DNA of 64,000 bases from Sphingobium sp. AS12 (GCF_019097845.1 NZ_JAHRGM010000001.1:801167-865166); one strand, 5' to 3'. Positions 28,646-37,669 are shown, counted from the first letter of the stretch. The notes: generated by a model from the letters alone, not told the origin. Numbers and translations are program-made.

Positions 28646-28652
28646 GACCGAA

Positions 28653-29954
28653 ATGAACGACAATCTGACCCCCAAAGCCATCGTCGCCGCGCTCGACGCG
28701 CATATCATCGGCCAGCATGACGCCAAGCGCGCCGTCGCGGTAGCCCTGCGCAATCGCTGGCGGCGCCAGCATCTGCCCGATGACCTGCGTGACGAGGTGA
28801 CGCCCAAGAATATCCTGATGATCGGGCCGACCGGCTGCGGCAAGACCGAGATCAGCCGTCGCCTTGCAAGACTTGCCGACGCCCCCTTCGTCAAGGTCGA
28901 GGCCACCAAGTTCACCGAGGTCGGCTATGTCGGCCGCGACGTTGAGCAAATCGTCCGCGACCTGGTCGAGGAAGCCGTGCGGCTGGAAAAGGACCGCCGC
29001 CGCGAAGCCGTGCGCGAGGCCGCGTCGGAGGCCGCCATGGCCCGTCTGCTCGACGCATTGACCGGCAAGGAAGCCAGCGAGGCCACCCGCCTCTCCTTCC
29101 GCCAGAAGATCGAACAGCATCAGATGAACGATGTCGAGGTCGAGGTGGAAGTCGCCGACAGCCCCTCCATGCCGATGGAAATCCCCGGCATGGGCGGTCA
29201 GGTCGGCATGATCAACCTGTCCGACATGATGTCCAAGGCGTTCGGCCAGCAGCAGAAAAAGCGTCGCAAGATGCGGGTTGCCGATGCGTGGGACAAGCTG
29301 GTCGAGGAAGAGCAGGACAAGCGCTTGGATCAGGACGATGTCGCCCGCGTCGCCATCACCAGCGCCGAGCAGAATGGCATCGTGTTCCTCGACGAAATCG
29401 ACAAGATCGCGGTCAGCGACGTGCGCGGCGGGTCCGTCAGCCGCGAGGGCGTGCAGCGCGACCTGCTACCCCTGATCGAAGGCACGACCGTCTCGACCAA
29501 ATATGGCCCGCTCAAGACCGACCATATTCTCTTCATCGCGTCCGGCGCGTTCCACGTCGCCAAACCCAGTGACCTGCTTCCCGAACTTCAGGGCCGCCTG
29601 CCGATCCGCGTCGAGCTAAAGGCGCTGACCGAGGAAGATTTCGTCGCGATCCTCTCCGACACCAAGGCGAGCCTCGTCGCGCAATATCGCGCGCTGCTGG
29701 CCACCGAGGAGGTGACGATAGACCTGACGCCAGAGGGCATCCGCGCGGTCGCTCGCATCGCCGCCGAAGTGAATGGCGAAGTCGAAAATATCGGCGCCCG
29801 CCGCCTCCAGACAGTGATGGAAAAGCTGCTGGAAGATGTGAGCTTCGAAGCCGAGGACCGCCGCGGCGAAACGCTGGTGATCGACGCCGCCTATGTGGAG
29901 AAGCAGTTGAGCGCGATCGCGCACGACACCGATTTGAGTAAATATGTGTTGTAG
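28653..29954 (+). CDS. hslU: ATP-dependent protease ATPase subunit HslU
   Basis: The AAA+ unfoldase of HslVU. The 433-residue protein has the N-domain, Walker [20 protein letters not shown] near residue 55, the pore motif [10 protein letters not shown], an intermediate I-domain (about residues 110-230, rich in Glu/Met), Walker [13 protein letters not shown], sensor and arginine-finger segments ([16 protein letters not shown]), and the C-terminal LSKYVL tail that docks into HslV. Confidence 0.97.
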   Translation: MNDNLTPKAIVAALDAHIIGQHDAKRAVAVALRNRWRRQHLPDDLRDEVTPKNILMIGPTGCGKTEISRRLARLADAPFVKVEATKFTEVGYVGRDVEQIVRDLVEEAVRLEKDRRREAVREAASEAAMARLLDALTGKEASEATRLSFRQKIEQHQMNDVEVEVEVADSPSMPMEIPGMGGQVGMINLSDMMSKAFGQQQKKRRKMRVADAWDKLVEEEQDKRLDQDDVARVAITSAEQNGIVFLDEIDKIAVSDVRGGSVSREGVQRDLLPLIEGTTVSTKYGPLKTDHILFIASGAFHVAKPSDLLPELQGRLPIRVELKALTEEDFVAILSDTKASLVAQYRALLATEEVTIDLTPEGIRAVARIAAEVNGEVENIGARRLQTVMEKLLEDVSFEAEDRRGETLVIDAAYVEKQLSAIAHDTDLSKYVL

Positions 29955-29967
29955 GCAAAGATAAATG

Positions 29968-30050
29968 TGTTCCCGCGCAGGCGGGAAGCCAGTCCCGGCC
30001 CGTTATCATACGCTACCGTTGGAACTGGGCTCCCGCCTGCGCGGGAGCAC
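29968..30050. repeat. Dispersed palindromic repeat (family B) between hslU and proS
   Basis: The arms TGTTCCCGCGCAGGCGGGA and TCCCGCCTGCGCGGGAGCA surround a short centre that itself holds a second dyad around CCAGTC/GAACTGG. Similar units lie at 48059-48122 and 53926-53990, all three between convergent genes, where they may also end transcription from both sides. Confidence 0.8.
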
Positions 30051-30062
30051 CTAATTTTCGGC

Positions 30063-31589
30063 TCAATAACTCCGCCCGACCAGCACCCGCTCGACCGCCG
30101 TCTCGCCGGTAAACACACACACACCGTCAGCGGCCTCCGCATCATTCGGCACATTGCGCAGCGTCAGCTTCTCGCCCTTGAGCCACTGCACCACCTTGTC
30201 CAGCGCTTCGCCGGTCGGCTTGGCCCATTGCACCAGCGCCCAGCCGGGCTTGGTGCTGGCGTTGAAATAGGCCTTGAGCGCATCGATGTCGGTGATCGAC
30301 TTGTCGATACTGCCGTCCAGTCGCGCCTTGGCGTCCGCAAACAGCGATGCCTGCACATCCTCCAGCATCGCCACCGCACCCGCGACGAAGTCACCCTTGG
30401 CAACGATCTGACTGTCCAGTTTGCCGTCGGGCCGATAGAGGCGGTCGCGGCGGATGACCGACACATTGCTGCCCGCGACATCGCGACCGCCAACCTCGAT
30501 CACGATCGGCGCGCCCTTCTTGACCCAGCCCCAGCGCTTGGTCGCCGCCTTGGCCGGGCGACGGTCGAGCAGCGCGCGCACCGGCTCACGAAATACATCC
30601 AGCCCGTTGAGCTTCTCCACCAGATCGGCGCAATAATCGACGATCGCAGCGTCCTCTTCGGTGTCGCGCAGCATCGGCACCACAACCACCTGATAGGGCG
30701 CAACACGCGGCGGCACCCGCAGCCCGTCATCGTCGCCATGGACCATGATCAGGCCGCCGATCATCCGGGTGGACATGCCCCAGCTGGTCGTCTGCGCCAG
30801 TTCCTGCGCGCCTTCGCTATTCTGGAACTTGATATTCTGCGCGGCCGAGAAGGTCGTACCCAGGAAGTGCGACGTGCCGGCCTGCAACGCCTTGCCGTCC
30901 TGCATGATCGCTTCGATCGAGTAAGTGGCGACCGCACCGGGGAAGCGTTCATTCTCCGGCTTTTCGCCGGCCACCACCGGCATGGCAACGCAATCCTCCG
31001 CAAAGCTGCGATAGACTTCCAGCATCTTCATCGTCTCTTCCATCGCCTCATCGACAGTGGCGTGGGCGGTGTGGCCTTCCTGCCAGAGGAATTCGGTGGT
31101 CCGCAGGAACATGCGGGTCCGCATTTCCCAGCGCACGACATTGGCCCACTGATTGATGAGGACAGGCAGGTCGCGCCATGACTGGACCCAGCGGCTGAAT
31201 GCTGCGCCGATCACCGTTTCCGATGTAGGGCGCACGACCAGCGGCTCCTCCAGCTTCGCTTCGGGATCGGGCACCAGCTTGCCATCCTTCTGGATCAGCC
31301 GGTGATGAGTGACGACCGCCATTTCCTTGGCAAAGCCATCGACATGCTCGGCTTCCTTCTCGAAATAGCTTAAGGGGATGAACAGCGGGAAGTAGCAATT
31401 TTCATGCCCCGTCGCCTTGATCCGCGCGTCGAGCAGGGTCTGGATGCGTTCCCAGATGCCATAGCCCCATGGCCGGATGACCATGCAGCCGCGCACGCCG
31501 CTTTCCTCGGCCAGGTCAGCCTCCGAAATGACGGCCTGATACCAGGCGGAGAAATCCTGTTCGCGGGTGACGGAAAGGGCATGTTTCAC
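30063..31589 (-). CDS. proS: Prolyl-tRNA synthetase, archaeal/eukaryotic-like type
   Basis: ProRS charges tRNA-Pro. The 508-residue protein begins VKHALSVTREQDFSAWYQ (GTG start), followed by CMVIRPWGYGIWERIQ (motif 1 region), LVVRPTSETVIG, VVRWEMRTRMFLRTTEFLW (motif 2 region) and the anticodon domain (APYQVVVVPMLRD). It ends with a C-terminal extension and a terminal tyrosine (VLVGRSY). This is the short eukaryote/archaeon-like ProRS, not the prokaryotic type with an internal editing insertion. No in-frame ATG gives a family-like N-terminus, so GTG at 31589 is chosen. Confidence 0.93.
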   Translation of the reverse strand: MKHALSVTREQDFSAWYQAVISEADLAEESGVRGCMVIRPWGYGIWERIQTLLDARIKATGHENCYFPLFIPLSYFEKEAEHVDGFAKEMAVVTHHRLIQKDGKLVPDPEAKLEEPLVVRPTSETVIGAAFSRWVQSWRDLPVLINQWANVVRWEMRTRMFLRTTEFLWQEGHTAHATVDEAMEETMKMLEVYRSFAEDCVAMPVVAGEKPENERFPGAVATYSIEAIMQDGKALQAGTSHFLGTTFSAAQNIKFQNSEGAQELAQTTSWGMSTRMIGGLIMVHGDDDGLRVPPRVAPYQVVVVPMLRDTEEDAAIVDYCADLVEKLNGLDVFREPVRALLDRRPAKAATKRWGWVKKGAPIVIEVGGRDVAGSNVSVIRRDRLYRPDGKLDSQIVAKGDFVAGAVAMLEDVQASLFADAKARLDGSIDKSITDIDALKAYFNASTKPGWALVQWAKPTGEALDKVVQWLKGEKLTLRNVPNDAEAADGVCVFTGETAVERVLVGRSY

Positions 31590-31676
31590 GGGAATGGCTT
31601 GCCTGCTGTAGGGAATGGATCGGCGCGCAATAGGCCATGCGCGCCGTCCCCGTCCACCCCCGACGCACATTGACGT

Positions 31677-32021
31677 TCAGCTAACGGCGACACCCAGTTT
31701 TTCGAGCCAGACGCGCGCCTGTTTCGGCTCGCCCGGCGCGTCAGACGCCACCGGGCCGCGCGCGGCGAGAAAGGACTGGTGCAGCGCAAACGGCTCCAGC
31801 CCCAATTGATCCCGCAGATTGTCGATGTCAGCCGCCAGTTCATCCAGCGCAGCCACGACCGGCGCGGCCTTGGCGCGGGCCGCCCGGTCGGGCTTATGAT
31901 CGAACAGACCCCACACCCCGCCTGCCGTGACCTGAAGCGCCGCGATCAGCGCCGCGTCATAGTCGGCTTCCAGCTCGACCCGCCGCACATCCAGTCGTTC
32001 CAGCCGGTCGGCCTTTGCCAT
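31677..32021 (-). CDS. Small acidic protein of unknown function next to phaR
   Basis: A 114-residue protein starting MAKADRLERLDVRRVELE. It appears mostly helical and soluble, with no signal peptide or membrane segment. Visible stretches are LIAALQVTAGGVWGLFDHK and a coiled-coil-like LDELAADIDNLRDQLG. I do not recognise a family. Its start lies 7 bases after the phaR stop, so it is co-transcribed and possibly translationally coupled with phaR; a role at PHA granules or in carbon-storage control is only a guess from this position. Confidence 0.7.
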   Translation of the reverse strand: MAKADRLERLDVRRVELEADYDAALIAALQVTAGGVWGLFDHKPDRAARAKAAPVVAALDELAADIDNLRDQLGLEPFALHQSFLAARGPVASDAPGEPKQARVWLEKLGVAVS

Positions 32022-32028
32022 TTGGGGT

Positions 32029-32619
32029 TCAGCCCAGCTTGTCGATCTTGGCATTGAGCGCGGCAAGCTGCGCTTTCAGCACCGCGATCTCATCGTCCTT
32101 TTCGGCTTCGGCTGGGGTCGCCACACCGGGCATGCCCGGCATACCGGGAACGCCCGGCATCAGCCCGCCAGCGCCCTTGAACGCGCTGGTCGCCGCTTCG
32201 AACATCTGCATGTTGCGCTTGGCGATCTCGGCCAGTGGGCCGCCGCCGAATGCGCCCTGCATCGCTTCCTGAAACTGCAACTGGTTCTTGCGGAACGCAT
32301 CCATCGACGCTTCGAGATATTGCGGCACCATCGATTGCATCGAATCGCCATACATGGAGATCAGCTGACGCAGGAAATTCACCGGCAGCATATTTTCGCC
32401 GCGCTGTTCTTCTTCCATGATGATCTGGGTCAGGACATTATGGGTGATGTCCTCGCCGCTCTTGGCATCAACCACCGTGAACTCGCGGCCCTCGCGCGTC
32501 ATCTGCGACAACAGATCAAGGGTGATGTAACTGGACGTTTCGGTGTTATAAAGCCGCCGGTTAGCGTATTTCTTGATCACCACCGGCTCTGATTCATTAG
32601 CCGCTTTAGATTTGGCCAT
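32029..32619 (-). CDS. phaR: Polyhydroxyalkanoate synthesis repressor PhaR
   Basis: PhaR binds DNA and PHA granules and represses phasin and PHA genes until polymer is made. The 196-residue protein has the DNA-binding PHB_acc_N domain near residues 11-70 (VIKKYANRRLYNTETSSYIT and FTVVDAKSGEDITHNVL), a helical middle (FRKNQLQFQEAMQGAF), a Gly-Pro-Met repeat near residue 155 (PGVPGMPGMPG), and a C-terminal coiled coil (VLKAQLAALNAKIDKL). The start is the ATG inside CCATGG that also contains the start of the divergent PhaC-like gene. Confidence 0.95.
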   Translation of the reverse strand: MAKSKAANESEPVVIKKYANRRLYNTETSSYITLDLLSQMTREGREFTVVDAKSGEDITHNVLTQIIMEEEQRGENMLPVNFLRQLISMYGDSMQSMVPQYLEASMDAFRKNQLQFQEAMQGAFGGGPLAEIAKRNMQMFEAATSAFKGAGGLMPGVPGMPGMPGVATPAEAEKDDEIAVLKAQLAALNAKIDKLG

Positions 32620-33706
32620 GGACACCTCTCCCGCACCTGCACACTCCTCAATAGCACAGGGCGTTGCCGCACCGCAACATGGCCCAAGGCCTTTACCCCT
32701 TTTTCTCAACATTTTATGGCGCGAAACAGAGGGCGATCCAGAGCTGCGCAAGCGCGCCTTCATCGGCCTGCGCCGCTACCAGCAGGCGCAGCGCCCCGCC
32801 CCGCCGCCTGCCCCCGCCAGCATGGCGCAGGTCGGCAGCGCGCGGCTGCTGCGCTATGGTGTTGATAATGGCCGCGCGCCGGTGGTTTTCGTGCCCTCGC
32901 TCATCAATCCGCCGCAGGTGCTGGACCTGTCCGAACGCAGATCTTTGCTGCGCCACATGGCTTCAGCAGGACATGACGCCTGGCTGGTCGACTGGGGCAG
33001 TCCGTCGGCGCAGGATGCGATGATGGGGCTGGATGGCCACATCACTGACCGGCTTTTGCCATTGATAGCCTCCCTGCCGCGACCTCCCATATTGGTGGGC
33101 TATTGCCTGGGCGGCACGCTGGCGCTGGGAGCCGCCATGCTGCACCCGATGCAGGCGGTGGCGACGATCGCTTCCCCCTGGCGATTCGACGGTTTCAGCG
33201 GCGCCGACCGGCAGGAAATCAGCGCCCTGTGGCGCGGCGCCAAGCCGATGTGCGATCGACTGGGCTATGTGCCGATGGAAGTGCTGCAATCGGGTTTCTG
33301 GGCGATGGACCCGGCGCGCACGATCCGCAAATTCGCCGCTTTTGCCGATGTTGCGGCGGGATCGGACGGGGAGCGTGCCTTCATGGCCGTGGAGGATTGG
33401 GCCAATGGCGGGCCACCGCTGACCTATGCGGCGGGACGCGAGCTGTTCGATGACCTCTATGCCGGTAACGCCAGCGGAGAGGGACGCTGGCGTGTCGGCG
33501 GCCAGACAGTCGATCCGCAGGCGCTTGGCTGCCCGACCCTGTCGATCCGCTCGACGACGGATCGCATCGTCCCTGCCGCCGCTTCGACCCAATTGGCTAC
33601 AGACTGGCAATTCAAACTGGGTCATGTCGGCATGGTCGTGGGTGGACAGGCGCGCGAAACGCTGTGGTTTCCTCTGTCCCAATGGCTTTCCAGCCATGGC
33701 GGATGA
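32618..33706 (+). CDS. Short PHA-synthase-like alpha/beta hydrolase
   Basis: A 362-residue PhaC-related protein. The lipase-like box is GYCLGGTLALG with Cys163 in place of Ser, as in PHA synthases. Other synthase-like marks are PVVFVPSLINPPQVLDL, HDAWLVDWGSP, the acidic residue in RSTTDRIVPAA and the catalytic His in KLGHVGMVVG. The length matches class III PhaC (about 355 residues), but the class III partner PhaE is absent here. It may be a PHA synthase, a depolymerase or an acyl-transfer enzyme. Neighbours phaR and phaA support a PHA role. No in-frame ATG after 32618 gives a better N-terminus; 32618 shares bases with the phaR start. Confidence 0.75.
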   Translation: MDTSPAPAHSSIAQGVAAPQHGPRPLPLFLNILWRETEGDPELRKRAFIGLRRYQQAQRPAPPPAPASMAQVGSARLLRYGVDNGRAPVVFVPSLINPPQVLDLSERRSLLRHMASAGHDAWLVDWGSPSAQDAMMGLDGHITDRLLPLIASLPRPPILVGYCLGGTLALGAAMLHPMQAVATIASPWRFDGFSGADRQEISALWRGAKPMCDRLGYVPMEVLQSGFWAMDPARTIRKFAAFADVAAGSDGERAFMAVEDWANGGPPLTYAAGRELFDDLYAGNASGEGRWRVGGQTVDPQALGCPTLSIRSTTDRIVPAAASTQLATDWQFKLGHVGMVVGGQARETLWFPLSQWLSSHGG

Positions 33707-33755
33707 TGCTATGTGCGCCTGCGAAAAGAGACCCCAATAATAGAGGATCGAGCCT

Positions 33756-34928
33756 TTGTCAGATATCGTCATTACCGCCGCCAAGCGCACGGCCGTCGGC
33801 AGCTTCATGGGCGCGTTCGGATCGACTCCGGCGCATGAACTGGGCCGTCAGGCGATCATCGCCGCGCTGGCGCAGGCCGGTGTCGCGCCCGACGAAGTGG
33901 ACGAGGTGATATTGGGCCAGGTGCTGAGCGCCGGTCAGGGGCAGAACCCGGCGCGGCAGGCCGCCGTCAATGCGGGCATCCCGGTCGAGCGCACCGCGAT
34001 CGGCCTCAACCAGTTGTGCGGCTCCGGCTTGCGGGCCGTTGCACTGGCGGCGCAGGCGATCCGCGCCGGGGACGCGAACATCATGGTGGCTGGCGGGCAG
34101 GAAAGCATGTCGCTCGCGCCCCATGCGCAATATCTGCGCGCGGGCAGCAAGATGGGCAATGTCAGCCTGGTCGACACGATGATCCATGACGGCCTGACCG
34201 ACGCCTTCAACAATTATCATATGGGCATCACCGCGGAAAATCTGGCCGAGAAATATCAGATCAGCCGGGAAGCGCAGGACATCTTTGCGGTGGCCAGCCA
34301 GAACAAGGCCGAAGCCGCACGGGCATCGGGCCGCTTCGCCGACGAAATCGTGCCGGTCACGATCAAGGGCCGCAAGGGCGACACTATCGTCGATCAGGAT
34401 GAATATATCCGCGCTGGCGCGACCATCGAAGCGATGGAGAAGCTGAAGCCAGCCTTCAAGAAGGACGGCACGGTCACTGCAGCCAATGCCAGCGGCCTGA
34501 ACGATGGTGCCGCCGCACTGGTGCTGATGACGGCGGATGCCGCTGCCAAGCGCGGCGCGACCATTTTGGGCCGGATCGCGGGTTTTGCGACCTGCGGTGT
34601 CGATCCCTCGATCATGGGCATCGGCCCGGCCCCGGCCAGCCGCAAGGCGCTGGAGAAGGCAGGCTGGTCGATCGCAGACCTTGACCTGATCGAAGCCAAT
34701 GAAGCCTTCGCCGCGCAGGCGCTGTCGGTGGGTCAGGAACTGGGCTGGGATGCGTCCAAGGTCAACGTCAATGGCGGCGCGATCGCCATCGGCCATCCGA
34801 TCGGCGCGTCGGGCGCGCGGGTGCTGACCACCCTGCTCTATGAAATGGCCAAGCGCGACGCGAAAAAGGGTCTGGCGACGCTGTGCATCGGCGGCGGCAT
34901 GGGCGTGGCGATGTGCATCGAACGCTGA
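33756..34928 (+). CDS. phaA: Acetyl-CoA C-acetyltransferase (beta-ketothiolase)
   Basis: A 390-residue biosynthetic thiolase that condenses two acetyl-CoA to acetoacetyl-CoA, the first step of PHB synthesis (reversible for degradation). It shows the acylated Cys in [12 protein letters not shown] near residue 88, the [10 protein letters not shown] loop, NEAFAAQAL, the catalytic His in [12 protein letters not shown], and the second Cys in [13 protein letters not shown]. It starts with TTG at 33756 after a GAGG ribosome site; no ATG is near. It lies 49 bases after the PhaC-like gene and ends at a strong hairpin. Confidence 0.93.
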   Translation: MSDIVITAAKRTAVGSFMGAFGSTPAHELGRQAIIAALAQAGVAPDEVDEVILGQVLSAGQGQNPARQAAVNAGIPVERTAIGLNQLCGSGLRAVALAAQAIRAGDANIMVAGGQESMSLAPHAQYLRAGSKMGNVSLVDTMIHDGLTDAFNNYHMGITAENLAEKYQISREAQDIFAVASQNKAEAARASGRFADEIVPVTIKGRKGDTIVDQDEYIRAGATIEAMEKLKPAFKKDGTVTAANASGLNDGAAALVLMTADAAAKRGATILGRIAGFATCGVDPSIMGIGPAPASRKALEKAGWSIADLDLIEANEAFAAQALSVGQELGWDASKVNVNGGAIAIGHPIGASGARVLTTLLYEMAKRDAKKGLATLCIGGGMGVAMCIER

Positions 34929-34944
34929 TCGACTGAGAGATTGC

Positions 34945-34984
34945 AAAAGGTCGTCGCTCCTAACGGAGCGGCGGCCTTTTTTAT
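34945..34984. terminator. Bidirectional Rho-independent terminator after phaA
   Basis: AAAAGGTCGTCGCTCC, loop TAAC, then GGAGCGGCGGCCTTTTTT: a long stem (two imperfect pairs) with A and T runs on its ends. It serves phaA on the plus strand and possibly the convergent DUF2256 gene. Confidence 0.9.
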
Positions 34985-34985
34985 G

Positions 34986-35135
34986 TCAGGCCTGGCGCGG
35001 GGCGCTGCGGCAACGGTCCGAACAATAGACGACATTGTCCCAGTCGCGTTCCCACTTCTTGCGCCAGGCAAAGGGGCGCTGGCAGACCGGGCAGGTCTTG
35101 ATCGGCAGATCCCGCTTGGCAACGCCGCGTGGCAT
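34986..35135 (-). CDS. DUF2256 small zinc-finger-like protein
   Basis: A 49-residue protein starting [20 protein letters not shown], with CPVC and a later YCSDRCR giving a four-cysteine zinc-knuckle pattern around an [14 protein letters not shown] core. This matches the DUF2256 family, which is widespread in bacteria and of unknown function. The gene runs toward the phaA terminator and starts 18 bases after the stop of the MFS transporter gene, so the two are probably co-transcribed. Confidence 0.85.
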   Translation of the reverse strand: MPRGVAKRDLPIKTCPVCQRPFAWRKKWERDWDNVVYCSDRCRSAPRQA

Positions 35136-35153
35136 GATGATCCCCCGGTTGTG

Positions 35154-36743
35154 CTATGCGTCGAGCGGTCGGTCCCTGGTTTCCGGCAGCGCGACCAGAC
35201 AGGTGATAAGCGCCAGCGCCACGACGGCCAATGTGTACCAAAGCCCGGCATAGGGATCACCCGTCCGCGCGACGATATATTGGCTGACCAGTGGCAGGAA
35301 ACCGCCGAAATAGCCGGTGCCGATATGATAGGGGATCGACAACGACGAATAGCGGATGCGCGCCGGGAAATATTCCGACAAGAGCGCCGCCACCGGTCCA
35401 TAGGTCGCGCCCGACAGTGTCCAGAGTAGCAACAATGCCGCGAAAATTGCCATGGCGCGTGGCCAGTCCGGCGTCACGCTGCCGGTCGGGTAGCCCGCCG
35501 CTTTCAACGCGGCGTCCAGCCCGGCGGCGCTCAGATCCGTGACGACCAGATCGCCGACCTGCACCGCGGGCGCGGGCGCGGCTTGCTTGTCATAGGGGAT
35601 GCCACGTTTGGAAAAATGGTCAAGCAATTTGCCGCAGGCGGTCGGCTGGACCTTGGCAAAGGGATCAAATACGCAATCCGGGCCGCGCACGATGACCGGG
35701 GCGCGCTCCCCCGCTTCCACCAGCGCCGGGTTCGCGGTTGCGCCCATAAACTGGTAAAGCGGCATCAACAGCAGGAGCACCAGTGCATAACCGATAACGA
35801 TCGGCTTCTTGCGGCCGATCCGGTCGGACAGATGGCCGAAATAGACAAATGCCCCCATCCCGGCAAAGGCGCTGCCGCCCACCAGCAATTGCGCCACGCC
35901 CGGCGAAACATGCAGGCCGCTCTGGAGGAAATAGAGCGCCTGGAACATCACCGTATAGGCGATGACGGTAAAGCCCGCCGCGATGCCGATCATCGCGACC
36001 AGCATTCGCTTTTTGTTGCCCGGATAGGTGAAGGCTTCCTTGATCGGATTTTTCGACTGGGTGCCTGCTTTCTTCATCGCGGTAAATACCGGACTTTCGC
36101 GCAGCATCAGCCGCATCCACAGCGATATGCCAAGCAGGGCAAGCGAGAAGAGGAAGGGCAGTCGCCAGCCCCAATCGGCCCAAATCTCTGGCCCGACCAA
36201 CCATTGCGTGCCGACCACGACGATCAACGACAGTATGAAGCCGCCGATCACCCCGGCCTGAATGAAGCTGGTGTAGAAACCGCGCCGCCCCGGCGGAGCA
36301 TGTTCGGCGACATAGATGGCTGCGCCGCCATATTCGCCGCCCAGCGCCAGCCCCTGCGCGATCCGCAGCGTGATCAGAATGATAGGCGCAGCGATGCCGA
36401 TGCTGGCGGCCGAGGGCGTCAGGCCAACGCCCGCCGTCGCGACGCCCATCAGGATGATCGTAGCCAGGAACGTATATTTGCGACCCAGTCGGTCGCCCAG
36501 ATAGCCGAACAAGGCCGCGCCGATCGGACGGAAGGCAAAGCCGATTGCAAAACCAGCCAGCGTATAGAGCAGTTCGACGGTAGGATTGTCGGTCGGGAAG
36601 AAGGTCCGCCCGATGATCGGCGCGAGGACGCCGTAAATGTAGAAATCATACCATTCGAACACGGTGCCAAGCGCCGAGGCGGTGATGACCAACCGGTCGC
36701 GCTTGACGTCCATCACATAGTCGCTGCCGACCGCTCCGCTCAT
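35154..36743 (-). CDS. MFS transporter of the metabolite:H+ symporter (MHS) type
   Basis: A 529-residue, 12-TM permease. It opens with SALGTVFEWYDFYIYG, typical of the MHS family (ProP, ShiA, KgtP), followed by GAALFGYLGDRLGRKYTF (the loop 2-3 motif), ALGGEYGGAAIYVAEHAP, and in the second half GHLSDRIGRKKPI. An unusual hydrophilic stretch of roughly 75 residues (about 340-415), with two cysteines (PDCVFDPF and TACGKLL), is inserted in the second half, probably facing the periplasm. The substrate (organic acid, betaine or dicarboxylate) cannot be told. A palindromic site lies upstream. Confidence 0.9.
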   Translation of the reverse strand: MSGAVGSDYVMDVKRDRLVITASALGTVFEWYDFYIYGVLAPIIGRTFFPTDNPTVELLYTLAGFAIGFAFRPIGAALFGYLGDRLGRKYTFLATIILMGVATAGVGLTPSAASIGIAAPIILITLRIAQGLALGGEYGGAAIYVAEHAPPGRRGFYTSFIQAGVIGGFILSLIVVVGTQWLVGPEIWADWGWRLPFLFSLALLGISLWMRLMLRESPVFTAMKKAGTQSKNPIKEAFTYPGNKKRMLVAMIGIAAGFTVIAYTVMFQALYFLQSGLHVSPGVAQLLVGGSAFAGMGAFVYFGHLSDRIGRKKPIVIGYALVLLLLMPLYQFMGATANPALVEAGERAPVIVRGPDCVFDPFAKVQPTACGKLLDHFSKRGIPYDKQAAPAPAVQVGDLVVTDLSAAGLDAALKAAGYPTGSVTPDWPRAMAIFAALLLLWTLSGATYGPVAALLSEYFPARIRYSSLSIPYHIGTGYFGGFLPLVSQYIVARTGDPYAGLWYTLAVVALALITCLVALPETRDRPLDA

Positions 36744-36791
36744 CCCCTACCCCCTTAACTTCGCACTTTTCCCGGTAATTGTGAAATTGCG

Positions 36792-36807
36792 TTACCCCAA
36801 AGGGTAA
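36792..36807. promoter_or_regulatory. Operator candidate upstream of the MFS transporter gene
   Basis: TTACCCCAAAGGGTAA is a perfect 6-bp inverted repeat with a 4-base centre, 49 bases before the transporter start. A further GGTAA lies about 18 bases to its left, making a second dyad with the TTACC. The region is otherwise AT-rich and promoter-like. Confidence 0.4.
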
Positions 36808-36910
36808 TTAAATTTCCAACACCGCTTTGCGCGACCATCACTGTCGGCGCGCGAAACCGGAGGTCGATATCGCATGAAGCGGGGGCAATAGGACAGGCTA
36901 AAAAAGTGCC

Positions 36911-37600
36911 TCAGCGGCGCAGTTGCAGCGTCACCAGCAGGACATGATCGACATCATCGGCCCGACCGCGATTTTTGACATATTGGTTGAGATAGCCGAC
37001 CTCCACGGTCGACTTGCCCGCGATCGGCACTTCCAGCCCGGCAAAGCTGCGCAGTCGGTCAAACCCTTCACGCGCGCCCCAGTCGGTATCGTTCAGCGCC
37101 ACGAACCATTCCGCATAGGTCAGCGCCGACACGCCGCCCAGCTTGCTGGTGAGCGGCACCGCCAGCCTTAGCATCTGGCGCAGTCGCCAGCCCATATCGT
37201 CGCCGCTCGACACCCAGCGTTGCTCGATCCGCGTGCGCGAGGAGAGCGGCCCGCCCGCGACCTTGCCCAGCGACCAGTTGATCTGCTGGAAGCTGCGATG
37301 CTCCCGCGTCTCCCCGCCACCGGACCGCGGCGTGCGGACATAGGCATAACCCTGAAAAACGGTCAGTCGTTCGGACAGTTTGACGCCGATCGCGGGCCTC
37401 AGCAGCATCTGGTCCAGCCCGTCCATGTCCCTGCCAAAGCGCGACTGCACTTCGGCGAAATAGACGATGTCGCCGGAGATCGGCCCCTGCGCGATGGTCT
37501 GGAGCCAGAGTTGCTCATCGTCGGCACCGTGCGCCGGCAGCGCGACCGTGGCCGTGAAGATGGCGGAAAGGCGGAGGACGGTCTGTCGCAGGCTGGTCAT
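36911..37600 (-). CDS. DUF2490 protein (outer-membrane beta-barrel-like)
   Basis: A 229-residue exported protein beginning MTSLRQTVLRLSAIFTATVA with a signal peptide ending LPAHGA. The mature part alternates short amphipathic strands (FQGYAYVRT, RIEQRWV, RLRQMLRLAVPL) and ends VLLVTLQLRR, as expected for an outer-membrane barrel with a C-terminal aromatic or basic strand; this is the DUF2490 pattern. The function is unknown to me. The start is set at the methionine opening the signal peptide, not the ATG 60 bases upstream. Confidence 0.8.
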   Translation of the reverse strand: MTSLRQTVLRLSAIFTATVALPAHGADDEQLWLQTIAQGPISGDIVYFAEVQSRFGRDMDGLDQMLLRPAIGVKLSERLTVFQGYAYVRTPRSGGGETREHRSFQQINWSLGKVAGGPLSSRTRIEQRWVSSGDDMGWRLRQMLRLAVPLTSKLGGVSALTYAEWFVALNDTDWGAREGFDRLRSFAGLEVPIAGKSTVEVGYLNQYVKNRGRADDVDHVLLVTLQLRR

Positions 37601-37669
37601 GCTGCGGCTGCTAAGGGAAAGGCCGGGACCGGGGCAAGGCGGGACAGCCCAGCGAAACATTAAATAACA

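Noticed and set aside
29968..30050. A CRISPR-like array from repeated palindromes (family B)
   Set aside because: The units are single, kilobases apart, without regular spacers or cas genes.
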